Positions 49,646 to 59,015 of a DNA stretch of 64,000 nucleotides are shown in pieces (position 1 is the stretch's first letter; the number at the start of each line of letters is the position of its first letter). Where the stretch lies: the NCBI RefSeq assembly GCF_019799965.1, contig NZ_JABGCJ010000005.1, positions 62,001-126,000 of the forward strand, given 5' to 3'. This DNA comes from Modestobacter italicus (GTDB taxonomy: Bacteria > Actinomycetota > Actinomycetes > Mycobacteriales > Geodermatophilaceae). Position numbers and translations under genes: made by a program. The notes beneath the pieces are model-generated. The model was not told where the DNA came from. It made no database searches and saw only the letters and a program-made list of their open reading frames with translations.

Positions 49646-49972
49646 TCAGCGGTTGCTGTCGGCGGCAGCCGACGCGCGGGCCTGCTCCGCACGCGTCCGG
49701 GCGTCCGCGGCGCGGGCCTCGGCGGCGGCGGCCTCGGCCTCGTAGTCCACGGCGGTCGGGGTGACCGACGGGGCGACGATCTGGCCGGTGACCGGCGAGG
49801 TGCGCGCCTCGTCCTTGGCGCGGACGTCGTCGTCCTTCATGCCCTTCATCTCGCTCTTGAAGATGCGCATCGAGCGACCCATCGAGCGGGAGGCATCGGG
49901 CAGCTTCTTGTAACCGAAGAGCAGCAGGACGGCCAGGATGATGAGGCCGATCTCCATCGGGCCGAGGTTCAT
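49646..49972 (-). CDS. tatA: Twin-arginine translocase subunit TatA
   Basis: This is a 108-residue TatA. The N-terminal helix MEIGLIILAVLLLFGYKKLP is followed by the amphipathic helix DASRSMGRSMRIFKSEMKGM and an acidic then Ala-rich tail. It forms the Tat pore. GGAGGAG lies just before the ATG. It is cotranscribed with tatC. Confidence 0.95.
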   Translation of the reverse strand: MNLGPMEIGLIILAVLLLFGYKKLPDASRSMGRSMRIFKSEMKGMKDDDVRAKDEARTSPVTGQIVAPSVTPTAVDYEAEAAAAEARAADARTRAEQARASAAADSNR

Positions 49973-50076
49973 CGGACTCCTCCGAGTCGTGGTGGGGCGT
50001 GCCCGGCCGACTCTACGCGTGGAGAGTGGGCGGTCCAGGGTCGCGGACGGCTGTACGCGCGCCGTCCACCTGCGGT

Positions 50077-50283
50077 TCAGTCGGTCGTCGCCGAGCGCTC
50101 GGCGCGCTGGGCGGCGGCCCGCTCGGCTGTGGCCTGGGCCTCGGTGAGCACGGGGCGGACGTCCCGCTCCAGGGCACGCAGCTCCCGGTTCAGCCGCCCG
50201 GCGGCGCCGAGCAGGCCGTAGCCGAGGACGCCCAGCACCAGCACCGCGAGCACGGCCACCACGATCCACACGGTCAGCAACAC
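50077..50283 (-). CDS. Small single-pass membrane protein with coiled coil
   Basis: This 68-residue protein has one N-terminal helix (VWIVVAVLAVLVLGVLGYGLL), then a charged helix LNRELRALERDVRPVLTEAQ rich in Ala/Glu/Arg. The function is unknown. It sits between pafC and tatA on the same strand, and a TAGGGT box lies 6 nt before the GTG, so it may be made from its own leaderless transcript. Confidence 0.65.
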   Translation of the reverse strand: MLLTVWIVVAVLAVLVLGVLGYGLLGAAGRLNRELRALERDVRPVLTEAQATAERAAAQRAERSATTD

Positions 50284-50289
50284 GGGACG

Positions 50290-50295
50290 ACCCTA
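50290..50295 (-). promoter_or_regulatory. Leaderless -10 box (TAGGGT)
   Basis: TAGGGT, 6 nt, GTG at 50283 on the minus strand. Confidence 0.5.
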
Positions 50296-50322
50296 ACTGC
50301 CCGGGCTGTGCCCCGGCCGGGG

Positions 50323-51288
50323 TCAGTCGGCGTAGCGGGCCAGCGCCGCCCGGGCCTCGGCCGCCACCTGCTCGGCCAGCTCGGCCGGCTCGTCCACGGT
50401 GGCCGCGCCGCCGAGGGAGGCGACCAGCCGGCGGGCCCAGGCCAGGTCCGAGGTGCGCACCGCCACGGCCAGCCCGCCGGGCGGGTCGCTGACCTCGGTC
50501 GGCTCCTCGACCGGGTAGTAGTCGGCGACCCAGCGGGCGGTGCGGGCCAGCCGCAGCCGCACCACCGGTGCCTCCGCCCCGGGCTGGTACAGCCCGTCGT
50601 CGAGGTCGCGCTCGTGGGCCTGCGGCGGCGGCGCGGCGGCCTCGTCGAGCACGGCCACCTCGTCGATCCGGTCCAGCCGGAACAGCCGCACCCCCTCCGC
50701 ACCCCGGCACCAGGCCTCCAGGTACCAGTGCCCGTCGACCAGCAGCAGCCGCATCGGGTCGACGGTGCGCTCGGTGCGCTCGTCCCGGCTGGGCACGTAG
50801 TAGTGCAGGTGCAGTGCGCGCTGCCGCTCCAGGCCGTCCCGGACGACGGAGAGGGACTGCTCGCGGGCGCCGACGCTGACCGCCACCGGCGCCCGGACCT
50901 CCGCCGCGTGCCCGGCGGCCGCGGAGACCTTGGCCAGCGCCCGGCTGACCGCCTCGCCCTCGGCCAGCCCGGGCAGCTCCAACAGGGTGCGCAGCGCGAC
51001 GATCAGCGCGACCGCCTCGTCGGTGGTCAGCCGCAGCGGCCGCACCATGCCGGCGGTGAAGGTGACCCGCACCCGGTCGCCCTCGAACGCCAGGTCGATC
51101 AGGTCACCGGGGCCGTGCCCGGGCAGGCCGCAGACCCACAGCAGGTCGAGGTCGCGGCGCAGCTGGGCTTCGGCGACCCCGAAGTCCGCGGCCGCGTCGG
51201 CCAGCCGGACGCCGTCCGGGCGGGCCTGCAGGTAGGGCACCAGCGCCAGCAGGCGGGTCATCCGCTCGGCGGTGCTGGGGGCGGTCAT
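50323..51288 (-). CDS. pafC: Transcriptional regulator PafC (WYL domain)
   Basis: The protein has 321 residues. An N-terminal winged helix (about 8-70, MTRLLALVPYLQARPDGVRL) is followed by a WYL domain (about 140-250) with HLHYYVPSRDE and GHWYLEAWC, and a C-terminal WCX extension. With PafB it makes the heterodimer that activates DNA-damage genes independently of LexA. It overlaps pafB by 4 bp (ATGA). Confidence 0.93.
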   Translation of the reverse strand: MTAPSTAERMTRLLALVPYLQARPDGVRLADAAADFGVAEAQLRRDLDLLWVCGLPGHGPGDLIDLAFEGDRVRVTFTAGMVRPLRLTTDEAVALIVALRTLLELPGLAEGEAVSRALAKVSAAAGHAAEVRAPVAVSVGAREQSLSVVRDGLERQRALHLHYYVPSRDERTERTVDPMRLLLVDGHWYLEAWCRGAEGVRLFRLDRIDEVAVLDEAAAPPPQAHERDLDDGLYQPGAEAPVVRLRLARTARWVADYYPVEEPTEVSDPPGGLAVAVRTSDLAWARRLVASLGGAATVDEPAELAEQVAAEARAALARYAD

Positions 51289-52262
51289 GCCGCACCGTCC
51301 AGCGCGGCGAGCCGGGTGAGCCGCTCCACGACGGCCTCCCGCATCTGCTGCGGGGCCTCGACCAGCACGTCGGGCCCGTAGGCGGCGAGCTGGTCGGCCA
51401 GCGACCAGGGCTCGGTGGTGCGCAGCTCCAGCCGGTCGTCACCGTCCTCGGCGGGGCCGAGCGGGACGGCGTGCCGGCGCAGGCCGATCGCGGTGCCCGG
51501 CCGGGCCCGGACGACGACGAGCTGCTCCTCCCGGCGCTCGGACCCGGCCACCACCGAGGCGAGGTCGAGGTCGGCCGGGGGCTCGAAGGCGCCGGCCGGG
51601 CCGCTGGCCTTCGGGGTGCCGGTCACCCGGGACAGCCGGAAGACCCGGGGCGCCTGCCGGTCCAGGTCGTGCCCGACCAGGTACCAGCGGCCGTGCCAGG
51701 CGACCACGCCCCAGGGCTGTACCCGGCGGCGGCTGGCCTGGTCGGCGTCGGGACGCCGGTAGTCGAAGGTCAGCTCGCGGCGGTCACGGGCCGCGGCGTA
51801 GCAGGGCTCGAAGGCGGGCTCGCCGGCGTCCAGCCGCGGCTGGATCGGGATGCCCCGGGTCTGGTCGACGTCCACCCCGGCCGCCCGGAGCTTGACCAGC
51901 GCGCTCTGCGCCGCGCCGGCGAGCTGGGCGGACTGCCACAGGCGCAGGGCCAGGCCGACGGCGGCGGCCTCCTCGCCGGTGAGGGTGATCTCGGGCAGTT
52001 CGTAGTCGGTGCGGGCGATCCGGTAGCCGTCCTCGGTGTCGAAGACGCTGGTGCGGCCGGTCTCCAGCGGGACACCGATCTCCCGGAGCTCGGCCTTGTC
52101 CCGCTCGAACATCCGCTTGAACGCCTCGTCGGCCCGCTCGGTGCCGTCGTCCGGCTCGTACCCGGGGACGGTGGCCCTGATCTTGGCCGCGGAGACGTAC
52201 TGCCGGGTGCCGAGCAGGGCGATGACCAGGTTGACCAGTCGTTCTGCCCGCTTGGCTGCCAC
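51285..52262 (-). CDS. pafB: Transcriptional regulator PafB (WYL domain)
   Basis: The protein has 325 residues. The N-terminal helix-turn-helix contains AERLVNLVIALLGTRQYVSA and FKRMFERDKAELREIGVPLE. The WYL domain (about 135-225) contains ELTFDYRRPDADQASRR and GRWYLVGHDLDR. It partners PafC in the DNA-damage response. TAACCT lies 6 nt before the GTG. It is divergent from the DUF3866 gene by 52 bp. Confidence 0.93.
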   Translation of the reverse strand: MAAKRAERLVNLVIALLGTRQYVSAAKIRATVPGYEPDDGTERADEAFKRMFERDKAELREIGVPLETGRTSVFDTEDGYRIARTDYELPEITLTGEEAAAVGLALRLWQSAQLAGAAQSALVKLRAAGVDVDQTRGIPIQPRLDAGEPAFEPCYAAARDRRELTFDYRRPDADQASRRRVQPWGVVAWHGRWYLVGHDLDRQAPRVFRLSRVTGTPKASGPAGAFEPPADLDLASVVAGSERREEQLVVVRARPGTAIGLRRHAVPLGPAEDGDDRLELRTTEPWSLADQLAAYGPDVLVEAPQQMREAVVERLTRLAALDGAA

Positions 52263-52268
52263 GCGGAC

Positions 52269-52274
52269 AGGTTA
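52269..52274 (-). promoter_or_regulatory. Leaderless -10 box (TAACCT) for pafBC
   Basis: TAACCT, 6 nt, GTG at 52262 on the minus strand. Confidence 0.55.
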
Positions 52275-52302
52275 GTGCGCGGCGGCAACCCGGCCCGCTG
52301 GC

Positions 52303-52308
52303 TAGCCT
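52303..52308 (+). promoter_or_regulatory. Leaderless -10 box (TAGCCT)
   Basis: TAGCCT, 6 nt, GTG at 52315. Confidence 0.55.
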
Positions 52309-52314
52309 GCCCAG

Positions 52315-53433
52315 GTGAGCACTCCCCCCTCCCCCGCCCCCGGTCCGCGGATCCGCTGGCGTCGTGGCCGGGTGACCGAGCTCGGCCGGTCCTGGCGGGA
52401 CGCCCAGGAGATGACCGTCGAGGTCGACGGCGACGGCACCTTGACGGCGCTGGCGCACCCCTCGATCGTCGGGACGCCGGAGGTCGGCGACGAGGTGCTG
52501 CTCAACACCACCGCCTGGGCTCAGCGGCTGGGCACCGGCGGGTACGCGCTGGTCGTCGCCGTCCCCGACCGGCTGCCCCCCGACCCCGCGGGCCCCGGGC
52601 ACCTGGTCAAGGGCCGGTACACCCCGCTGCAGGTGACCGTGCAGGGCGTGGACGAACAGGACACCCCGCACCACGAGACGATCGCCGCCGCCGAGGACCT
52701 GGACGGCATGCCGGTGGTGGTCGCCGACCTGCACTCGGCGCTGCCCGCCGTGCTCGCCGGTGTGCAGGCCACCGACCCGGCGCTGCGGGTGGCCTACGTG
52801 ATGACCGACGGCGGCGCGCTGCCGGCCGCCTTCTCCCGGACGCTGGACGCGCTCGCCGGGTCGCTGGCCGGCGTGGTCACCGTCGGGCAGGCCTTCGGCG
52901 GTGACCTGGAGGCGGTCACCGTGCACACCGGGCTGCTGGCCGCCCGGCACGTGCTGGGTGCCGACATCACGATCGTCACCCAGGGGCCGGGCAACCTGGG
53001 CACCGGGACGCCGTGGGGGTTCTCCGGGGTCGCCGCCGGTGAGGCCTGCAACGCCGTCCACGTGCTCGGTGGGCGGACGGTGGGTGCGCTGCGCATCTCC
53101 GAGGCCGACCCGCGGCCCCGGCACCGCGGGGTGTCGCACCACTCGCTGACCGCGTTCGGCCGGGTCGCGCTCGGCGGGGTCGCCCTGGTCGCGCCCCGCG
53201 GGCTGGGCTCGGACCTGGGCAGCCAGGTCGAGGAGGACCTCGCCGGTCAGCCGGAGCGGAACACCGTGGAGTGGGTGGACACCGTCGGCCTGGACGACGC
53301 CCTCGCGGCGCTGCCGGTGCGGCTGTCGACGATGGGCCGCGGGCTGGCCGAGGACCACGCCTACTTCCTCGCCGCCGCGGCGGCCGGCCGGTTCGCCGCC
53401 CAGCTGACCCTGTTCGGCCCGCCTCCGGCCTGA
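52315..53433 (+). CDS. DUF3866 family protein
   Basis: This 372-residue protein is of the DUF3866 family, common in actinobacteria and firmicutes and of unknown function. Visible features are LNTTAWAQRLGTGGYALV near 62, GRYTPLQVTVQGVDEQD near 99 and a Gly-rich GPGNLGTGTPWGFSGVAAGE near 225. A C-terminal segment RHRGVSHHSLTAFGRVALGG is also present. There is no signal peptide or membrane helix. It shares a short divergent promoter region with pafBC. Confidence 0.85.
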   Translation: MSTPPSPAPGPRIRWRRGRVTELGRSWRDAQEMTVEVDGDGTLTALAHPSIVGTPEVGDEVLLNTTAWAQRLGTGGYALVVAVPDRLPPDPAGPGHLVKGRYTPLQVTVQGVDEQDTPHHETIAAAEDLDGMPVVVADLHSALPAVLAGVQATDPALRVAYVMTDGGALPAAFSRTLDALAGSLAGVVTVGQAFGGDLEAVTVHTGLLAARHVLGADITIVTQGPGNLGTGTPWGFSGVAAGEACNAVHVLGGRTVGALRISEADPRPRHRGVSHHSLTAFGRVALGGVALVAPRGLGSDLGSQVEEDLAGQPERNTVEWVDTVGLDDALAALPVRLSTMGRGLAEDHAYFLAAAAAGRFAAQLTLFGPPPA

Positions 53434-53446
53434 TCCGCCGCCCGGC

Positions 53447-54190
53447 TCAGCGGCGGAAGCCGCCCTCGGCGTCGATGGTCTGGCCGGTGACCGAGCGGGC
53501 GTCCGGTCCGGTCAGCCAGGCGACGACCGCGGCGGCCTCCGCCGGGGTGTTCCACCGGCCGCGTGGCATCGACCGCTGGACGAGGTCGGTCTGCGTCGGG
53601 TCGGCCCAGCCGGTGTCGGTCGGTCCGGGGTTCAGGCAGTTGACGGTGACGTCCCGTTCGATCAGCTCGTCGGCCAGTGACAGCGTCATCGCCTGGATGG
53701 CGCCCTTGCTGATCGCGTAGGGCAGCTCGCTCGCCATCGGGCCGCGGTGCTGCCCGGAGGTGAACAGCACGACCGCACCCGGCCCGGCGGCCGGCTGGTA
53801 CTGGGCGGCGAACGCCTGGGTGAGCAGCAGGCTGCCGCGGGCGTTGACCGCGAAGCACAGGTCGACCTCCGCGGTGGTGACGTCGGCGAGCCGGCCCGCT
53901 GCGCTGCGGGCGTGCGCGGCGACGAGGCTGGTGAGCGGCCCGACGGCGTCCCGGGCGGACGCGACCAGCCGGGCCGGCGCCGTGGGGTCGGCCAGGTCGA
54001 CGCTCAGGTGTGGCGGGTCGCCCAGCTCGGCCAGGACGGCGTCGAGGTCATCGGGGCCCCAGGGCTGCCCCGCGTCGTGCGGTGCCCAGGACTGGACGAC
54101 GACCCGGTCGCCGCGGTCGAGCAGCCGCCGGGCGACCGCGAAGCCGATGGAGCTGCGCCGGCTGACGCCGGTGACCAGTGCGGTGCGCAT
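53447..54190 (-). CDS. Short-chain dehydrogenase/reductase
   Basis: This 247-residue SDR has the glycine motif VTGVSRRSSIGFAVARRL (about 6-23), a variant with an insertion as in enoyl-reductase-like divergent SDRs. AHARS stands in place of NNAG, the catalytic Ser lies in FTSGQHRG and YAISKGAIQAM carries the YxxxK. PGPTDTGWADP follows. Oxidoreductase with NAD(P)H; substrate unknown. CAGACT lies 7 nt before the ATG, a C-variant of the leaderless box. Confidence 0.9.
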   Translation of the reverse strand: MRTALVTGVSRRSSIGFAVARRLLDRGDRVVVQSWAPHDAGQPWGPDDLDAVLAELGDPPHLSVDLADPTAPARLVASARDAVGPLTSLVAAHARSAAGRLADVTTAEVDLCFAVNARGSLLLTQAFAAQYQPAAGPGAVVLFTSGQHRGPMASELPYAISKGAIQAMTLSLADELIERDVTVNCLNPGPTDTGWADPTQTDLVQRSMPRGRWNTPAEAAAVVAWLTGPDARSVTGQTIDAEGGFRR

Positions 54191-54240
54191 CCGGGCGAGT
54201 CTGGCCCCTCCGGTGGCCGCCCGCGACCGACTTCCAACAG

Positions 54241-54849
54241 TCAGGCCGGGTCGACGACGCGGCTGACGATCCAGGCGTGCTTGCCCACCTGCCGGACGCG
54301 GCTGAAGCCGTGCTCCTCGAACAGCTCGACCGTGGCGCTGTACAGGAACCGGCCGTGCGCCGTGCGGCCGGCGGTCACCTCGGGGATGGCCTCGACCAGT
54401 CCGCCGCCGCGGGCAGCGATCTGTTCCAGCGCGCCGGCCAGGCCCACCCGCGCGATCCCCTGGCCGCGGTGCCGGGTGTCGACGTAGAAGCAGGTGATCC
54501 GCCAGTCCGGGCGCGGCGGTGGGTCCTGCTCGTAGACCCGCCGGTGCTTGATGGTCGGGAGCTCGTCAGGGTCACCGAACTGGCACCAGCCCTGCGCGAC
54601 GCCGTCCGGGCCGAGGACGAGCGCGGCATGGGCACGGTCGCTGAGGACCCGGTCCCGCTTGACCTCCCGGTGGTCGATCCCCGGCTGCCCCCGCTCCGGG
54701 TGCCAGCCGATGCACCAGCACCCGCCGAAGACGCCGTTGTTGCGTTCCACCAGCTCGGCGAAGGCGTCCCAGGTGTCCGGCCCGAGCGGCCGGCTGGTGT
54801 ACGTCGCGGCGGGGACGCTGCCGGCCGACCCATCGGCCCGAGTGGTCAC
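54241..54849 (-). CDS. GNAT-family N-acetyltransferase
   Basis: This 202-residue acetyltransferase has an early FGGCWCIGWHPERGQ segment. Its acetyl-CoA loop DTRHRGQGIARVGLAGALEQ is near 128, and VELFEEHGFSRVRQVGKHAW closes the domain. Its N-terminal part has Cys/Trp residues often seen in GNATs acting near maturation of other proteins, but no substrate is known. CATGAT lies 6 nt before the GTG. It is on the same strand as pafA, 22 bp downstream of its stop. Confidence 0.85.
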   Translation of the reverse strand: MTTRADGSAGSVPAATYTSRPLGPDTWDAFAELVERNNGVFGGCWCIGWHPERGQPGIDHREVKRDRVLSDRAHAALVLGPDGVAQGWCQFGDPDELPTIKHRRVYEQDPPPRPDWRITCFYVDTRHRGQGIARVGLAGALEQIAARGGGLVEAIPEVTAGRTAHGRFLYSATVELFEEHGFSRVRQVGKHAWIVSRVVDPA

Positions 54850-54871
54850 CGCGGGATCATGCCCCTCCCGC

Positions 54872-56230
54872 CTACATGCTGGCGATGAGCTTCTCCACGC
54901 GCTCGTCGACGGACTTGAACGGGTCCTTGCACAGCACGGTGCGCTGGGCCTGGTCGTTGAGCTTGAGGTGCACCCAGTCGACGGTGAAGTCACGCCGCTT
55001 CTCCTGCGCCCGGCGGATGAACTCCCCGCGCAGCTTGGCCCGGGTGGTCTGCGGCGGCACGTTCTTGGCCTCGAAGATCCGCGGGTCGTGCACCACGCGG
55101 TCGACCTGGCCTGCCTTCTCCAGCAGGTAGTACAGCCCACGGGTGCGGCGGATGTCGTGGTAGGCGAGGTCCAGCTGGGCGACCCGGGCGCTGGACAGCG
55201 GCAGGTCGTGCTTGGCGCGGTAGCGCTCGATGAGCCGGTGCTTGATCGCCCAGTCGACCTCGCGGTCGATCAGCGACAGGTCGCCGGAGTCGACGGCCTT
55301 GAGCGTGCGGCCCCACAGTTCGAGCATCTGCCGGTGCACCGGGCCGTAGCCCTCGCGGTCGACGAACTCGGCGGCGCGGTCGTGGTACTCCTGCTGGATC
55401 TCCAGGGCCGACATCTCCCGGCCGTTGGCCAGCCGGACCTTGCGCCGTCCGGTGATGTCGTGGCTGATCTCCCGGATCGCCCGGATCGGGTTCTCCAGCG
55501 TCATGTCCCGCATGACCACGCCCTGCTCGATCATCCGCAGCACCAGGTCGGTGATGGTGACCTTGAGCAGTGTCGTCGTCTCGCTCATGTTCGAGTCGCC
55601 GACGATGACGTGCAGCCGGCGGTACTTCTCCGCGTCGGCGTGCGGCTCGTCGCGGGTGTTGATGATCGGCCGGGACCGGGTGGTGGCGCTGGAGACGCCC
55701 TCCCAGATGTGCTCGGCGCGCTGGCTGACGCAGTAGACCGCCCCGCGGGGGGTCTGCAGCACCTTGCCGGCACCGACCACCGTCTGCCGGCTGACCAGGA
55801 ACGGGATCAGGACGTCGGCCATCCGGGAGAACTCACCGTGCCGGCCGACCAGGTAGTTCTCGTGGCAGCCGTAGCTGTTGCCGGCCGAGTCGGTGTTGTT
55901 CTTGAACAGGTAGATGTCGCCGGTGACGCCCTCCTCGTTCAGCCGCTGCTCGGCGTCGACCAGCAGGCCCTCGAGGATCCGCTCCCCGGCCTTGTCGTGG
56001 ACGACGAGCTCGGTGACGTCGTCGCACTCGGCGGTGGCGTACTCGGGGTGGCTGCCCACGTCGAGGTAGAGCCGGGAGCCGTTGCGCAGGAAGACGTTGG
56101 AGCTGCGCCCCCAGGAGACGACGCGGCGGAACAGGTAGCGGGCCACCTCGTCCGGGGAGAGCCGGCGCTGGCCCTTGAAGGTGCACGTGACGCCGTACTC
56201 GGTCTCGATGCCGAAGATCCGTCGTTCCAC
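54872..56230 (-). CDS. pafA: Pup-protein ligase PafA
   Basis: This 452-residue protein has the same length as the M. tuberculosis enzyme. The glutamine-synthetase-like core begins [16 protein letters not shown]. It continues with [57 protein letters not shown] and [20 protein letters not shown], and ends [15 protein letters not shown]. It phosphorylates the C-terminal Glu of Pup with ATP and joins it to lysines of target proteins. The GTG at 56230 is set by the family start and the TACGCT box 7 nt upstream; a longer frame runs into the prcA gap. Confidence 0.97.
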   Translation of the reverse strand: MERRIFGIETEYGVTCTFKGQRRLSPDEVARYLFRRVVSWGRSSNVFLRNGSRLYLDVGSHPEYATAECDDVTELVVHDKAGERILEGLLVDAEQRLNEEGVTGDIYLFKNNTDSAGNSYGCHENYLVGRHGEFSRMADVLIPFLVSRQTVVGAGKVLQTPRGAVYCVSQRAEHIWEGVSSATTRSRPIINTRDEPHADAEKYRRLHVIVGDSNMSETTTLLKVTITDLVLRMIEQGVVMRDMTLENPIRAIREISHDITGRRKVRLANGREMSALEIQQEYHDRAAEFVDREGYGPVHRQMLELWGRTLKAVDSGDLSLIDREVDWAIKHRLIERYRAKHDLPLSSARVAQLDLAYHDIRRTRGLYYLLEKAGQVDRVVHDPRIFEAKNVPPQTTRAKLRGEFIRRAQEKRRDFTVDWVHLKLNDQAQRTVLCKDPFKSVDERVEKLIASM

Positions 56231-56237
56231 CTCGCCG

Positions 56238-56243
56238 AGCGTA
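56238..56243 (-). promoter_or_regulatory. Leaderless -10 box (TACGCT) for pafA
   Basis: TACGCT, 7 nt, GTG at 56230 on the minus strand, within the 59-bp prcA-pafA gap. Confidence 0.55.
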
Positions 56244-56289
56244 GGCGTCCGCGGCGCACTCGGCTCGTGTCCCGAGTGCGCCGCGCCGC

Positions 56290-57204
56290 TCACTGCTCGG
56301 GGTCCGGTGTGCCGCCGTCGGTGCCGCCGCCGACGCCGTCCTGGGTGTCGGGCTGGGCGGATGCCTGCTCGGTGCCACCGGCGGTGTCGACCGCGCTCGG
56401 ATCGCCCAGGCCCGCGGGGGTGCCCGGTGCCGGGGCGCTGGGCGTGTGGGCGGCCGCCGCCGGGGCCGGCGCCGCCTCGGCCCCCGTCGGCTGCTCGTCC
56501 GACAGCAGCGCGGCCAGCGCGGCGCCGACGACCCGGCGGAAGGTCCGCTTGGGGCGCCGCCGGTCGAGCACGGCGACCTCGAGCTGGGTGGCCGGCAGCT
56601 GGTCGTGCGCGCCGCCGTTGGCCGCGGTGACCGGGCTGACCGCGGACAGCGCCTGGACGCCGACCCGCAGCGCGTCGGCCAGCGGCATGCCGGCGGTGAA
56701 GTGCTGGCGCAGGTGGCTGGTGACCGCCTCGGCCTGCCCGCCCATCACCACGAAGTCGGACTCGTCGACGATCGAGCCGTCGAAGGTCAGCCGGTACAGC
56801 TGGTCGCTGTCCGGGCCGTCCCCGACCTCGGCGACGCAGAGCTCGACCTCGAAGGGCTTCATCTGCTCGGTGAAGACCGCACCGAGGGTCTGCGCGTAGG
56901 CGTTGGCGATGATCCGGCCGGTGACGTCGCGCCGGTTGTAGGAGTAGCCGCGCACGTCGGCGAGGCGGACCCCGGCCACGCGCAGGCTCTCGAACTCCGA
57001 GTAGCGGCCGACGGCGGCGAAGCCGATCCGGTCGTAGAGCTCGCTGACCTTGTGCAGCGTGGCGCTGGGGTTCTCGGCGATGAACAGGACGCCGTCGGCG
57101 TAGGTGAGGACGGCGACGCTGCGGCCGCGGGAGATGCCCTTGCGGGCGTACTCCGAGCGGTCGCGCATGACCTGCTCGGCCGAGGCGTAGTACGGCATGG
57201 TCAT
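56290..57204 (-). CDS. prcA: 20S proteasome alpha subunit PrcA
   Basis: The protein has 304 residues. The alpha-type N-terminus [20 protein letters not shown] gates the pore. The proteasome fold runs to about 230 with [20 protein letters not shown] and [19 protein letters not shown]. The last 70 residues are a Pro/Ala/Gly/Asp-rich disordered tail, longer than in the mycobacterial protein. Alpha subunits form the outer heptameric rings and dock Mpa through its C-terminal tail. It starts 3 bp after the prcB stop. Confidence 0.96.
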   Translation of the reverse strand: MTMPYYASAEQVMRDRSEYARKGISRGRSVAVLTYADGVLFIAENPSATLHKVSELYDRIGFAAVGRYSEFESLRVAGVRLADVRGYSYNRRDVTGRIIANAYAQTLGAVFTEQMKPFEVELCVAEVGDGPDSDQLYRLTFDGSIVDESDFVVMGGQAEAVTSHLRQHFTAGMPLADALRVGVQALSAVSPVTAANGGAHDQLPATQLEVAVLDRRRPKRTFRRVVGAALAALLSDEQPTGAEAAPAPAAAAHTPSAPAPGTPAGLGDPSAVDTAGGTEQASAQPDTQDGVGGGTDGGTPDPEQ

Positions 57205-57207
57205 GGC

Positions 57208-58050
57208 TCAGCCCTGCCCGTCCGCGGCGGACCGCTCCGCGACGATGGTGGTGGCGACGGCGGCGACCTCGTCGTCCGGCAGCCGGACGGCGCCCTCGGC
57301 GTCGACGCGGTAGACGATCGGGTACAGCCGGCGCACGGTGTCGGGTCCGCCGGTGGCGGAGTCGTCGTCGGCGGCGTCGTAGAGCGCCTCGACGAGGGTC
57401 CGGGTGGCGGCGTCGGCCGACAGCCCCGGGCGCCAGGTCTTCTTCAGGGAGTTGCGGGCGAACAGCGAGCCGGAGCCCACCGAGGCGTATCCGCGCTCCT
57501 CGTAGTTCCCGCCGGTGACGTCGTAGCTGAAGATGCGCCCCGGGCTGGCGCCCTCGGCGGCGTCCAGGTCGTAGCCGGCGAACAACGGGACGACGGCCAG
57601 GCCCTGCATCGCGGCGCCTAGGTTGCCGCGGATCATCGCGGCGAGGCGGTTGGCCTTGCCGTCGAGGGACATCGTCAGCCCCTCGATCTTCTCGTAGTGC
57701 TCCAGCTCCACCTGGTAGAGCCGGACCATCTCGATCGCGATCCCCGCCGCGCCGGCGATCCCGATGACCGACCAGGAGTCGGCTGCGTAGACCTTCTCGA
57801 TGTCCCGGCTGGAGATCAGGTTGCCCATGGTGGCCCGCCGGTCGCCGCCCATCAGGACTCCGCCGTCGAAGGTGGCGGCGACGATGGTGGTGGCGTGTGG
57901 GGCGAGCTCACCCACCGGCAGGGCCGGCAGCGTGCGCCGGCCGGGCAGCAGGTCGGGGGCGGTGGTGCCCAGGAAGTCGGTGAACGAGGAGCCCACCCGG
58001 TCCAGGTAGGCGGGTGGGAACCCGCTCCGGCCAGCTGACGTCTCGGTCAC
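57208..58050 (-). CDS. prcB: 20S proteasome beta subunit PrcB
   Basis: The protein has 280 residues with a 53-residue propeptide ending GELAPHA. Autocleavage exposes catalytic Thr54 in [20 protein letters not shown], with Lys and Asp of the active site in GDRRAT and the following strand. Further on are [20 protein letters not shown] and [17 protein letters not shown]. It forms the inner catalytic rings. GAGAGG precedes the GTG. It is preceded by the HNH gene rather than directly by pup. Confidence 0.96.
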   Translation of the reverse strand: MTETSAGRSGFPPAYLDRVGSSFTDFLGTTAPDLLPGRRTLPALPVGELAPHATTIVAATFDGGVLMGGDRRATMGNLISSRDIEKVYAADSWSVIGIAGAAGIAIEMVRLYQVELEHYEKIEGLTMSLDGKANRLAAMIRGNLGAAMQGLAVVPLFAGYDLDAAEGASPGRIFSYDVTGGNYEERGYASVGSGSLFARNSLKKTWRPGLSADAATRTLVEALYDAADDDSATGGPDTVRRLYPIVYRVDAEGAVRLPDDEVAAVATTIVAERSAADGQG

Positions 58051-58148
58051 CCATCCACCTCTCTCGCCGCCCGTAGGCGCGGCACCGACTGCACGAGCTC
58101 GTCCGACGGCTGCCGCCGGACGTCGTTGCGACCCTACCGGCGGGCCGG

Positions 58149-58793
58149 TCAGCCGGTAGGCCACCGCTGCTGACCTGGGAACGGCCCGGCGAGCTGGCCG
58201 GCCCGATGGGCCTCCACGTACCGAGCGGCCGCCCGCAGCAACGCCGGGTCGTCCTTGAACTGCCCCAGGCCGCCGTTGCAGTTGAAGCACAGCAGTTCAC
58301 GGACGCCGCCGGTGGCGTGGTCATGGTCGACGTGGGCTGCGGGTGCTGACCTGCAGATCGCGCAGACCCCGCCCTGGTCGGCCAGCATTGCATCGGCCTC
58401 GGCAGCGGTGATCCCATAGCGCCGCTTGAGGTGGTAGGTCCGGGACCCGCCGACCTTCTCCTTCGACGCCTTCCCGCGCGCGTTGTGACACGGCTTGCAG
58501 TAGCTGGCCAGCCCAGAAGGCTGGCTGGCGTTGCGGCCGAAGTCCGTCACCGGCTTCACCGTCTGGCATTCCGGACACCATCTGTGGCCGTTCGGTACGA
58601 CCGTCTCGCGCCGATGCCTCGTGCGGGGCGGACCTTGCCGGGCGTCTTTGGCCGCCAACAGACGACGACGCGCGTGGACCTTGCAGTAGAAGCTCAGCCC
58701 GTCCGTTCTCCGGCGGTCGGACGTGAACTCCGCAGCTGGACGGATCTCACCACAGTCTCTGCAGAACTTGGCTTCGACCATTCCTCGAGCCAT
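58149..58793 (-). CDS. Endonuclease VII-type HNH protein between pup and prcB
   Basis: The protein has 214 residues. Two N-terminal CxxC...CxxC/H zinc clusters (Cys11/14 with Cys37/His40; Cys73/76 with Cys99/102) precede a recombination-endonuclease-VII domain (about 120-200). That domain has [17 protein letters not shown], Cys144/147, the HNH core [10 protein letters not shown] (154-163) and Cys169/172. Codon use is unlike the neighbours (AGA, TGT, CGT, GGT, TTG, AAA), a sign of transfer. It starts 12 bp after pup. Whether it is a free-standing homing-type endonuclease or a repair nuclease is open. Similar genes occur at this spot in other actinobacteria. Confidence 0.88.
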   Translation of the reverse strand: MARGMVEAKFCRDCGEIRPAAEFTSDRRRTDGLSFYCKVHARRRLLAAKDARQGPPRTRHRRETVVPNGHRWCPECQTVKPVTDFGRNASQPSGLASYCKPCHNARGKASKEKVGGSRTYHLKRRYGITAAEADAMLADQGGVCAICRSAPAAHVDHDHATGGVRELLCFNCNGGLGQFKDDPALLRAAARYVEAHRAGQLAGPFPGQQRWPTG

Positions 58794-58805
58794 TCCACAG
58801 AATGG

Positions 58806-59015
58806 CTATTGGCCGCCCTTCTGTATATAGCTCTTAACAAATTCCTCGGCGTTCTCCTCGAGCACGCCGTCGATCTCGTCGAGGAGTGAGTCGACGTCGT
58901 CGCTCACCTCCTTGGTGCGCTCGGAGGCGGTCGTGTCGACCGACGCCTCGACCTCCTCGGTCTCCTCGCGCGATCGCGTGGAGCGCTGCTGCCCGCCGGT
59001 GTCCCTCGTGGCCAT
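58806..59015 (-). CDS. pup: Prokaryotic ubiquitin-like protein Pup
   Basis: This 69-residue, acidic, disordered Pup ends IQKGGQ, so Dop must deamidate the last Gln to Glu before ligation. The Mpa-binding helix is VDSLLDEIDGVLEENAEEFV. GGAGGG precedes the ATG. Codons 57-69 and the stop are AT-rich (GAA TTT GTT AAG AGC TAT ATA ... CAA TAG) while the first 56 are typical high-GC3. This break abuts the low-GC3 HNH gene downstream. Confidence 0.97.
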   Translation of the reverse strand: MATRDTGGQQRSTRSREETEEVEASVDTTASERTKEVSDDVDSLLDEIDGVLEENAEEFVKSYIQKGGQ

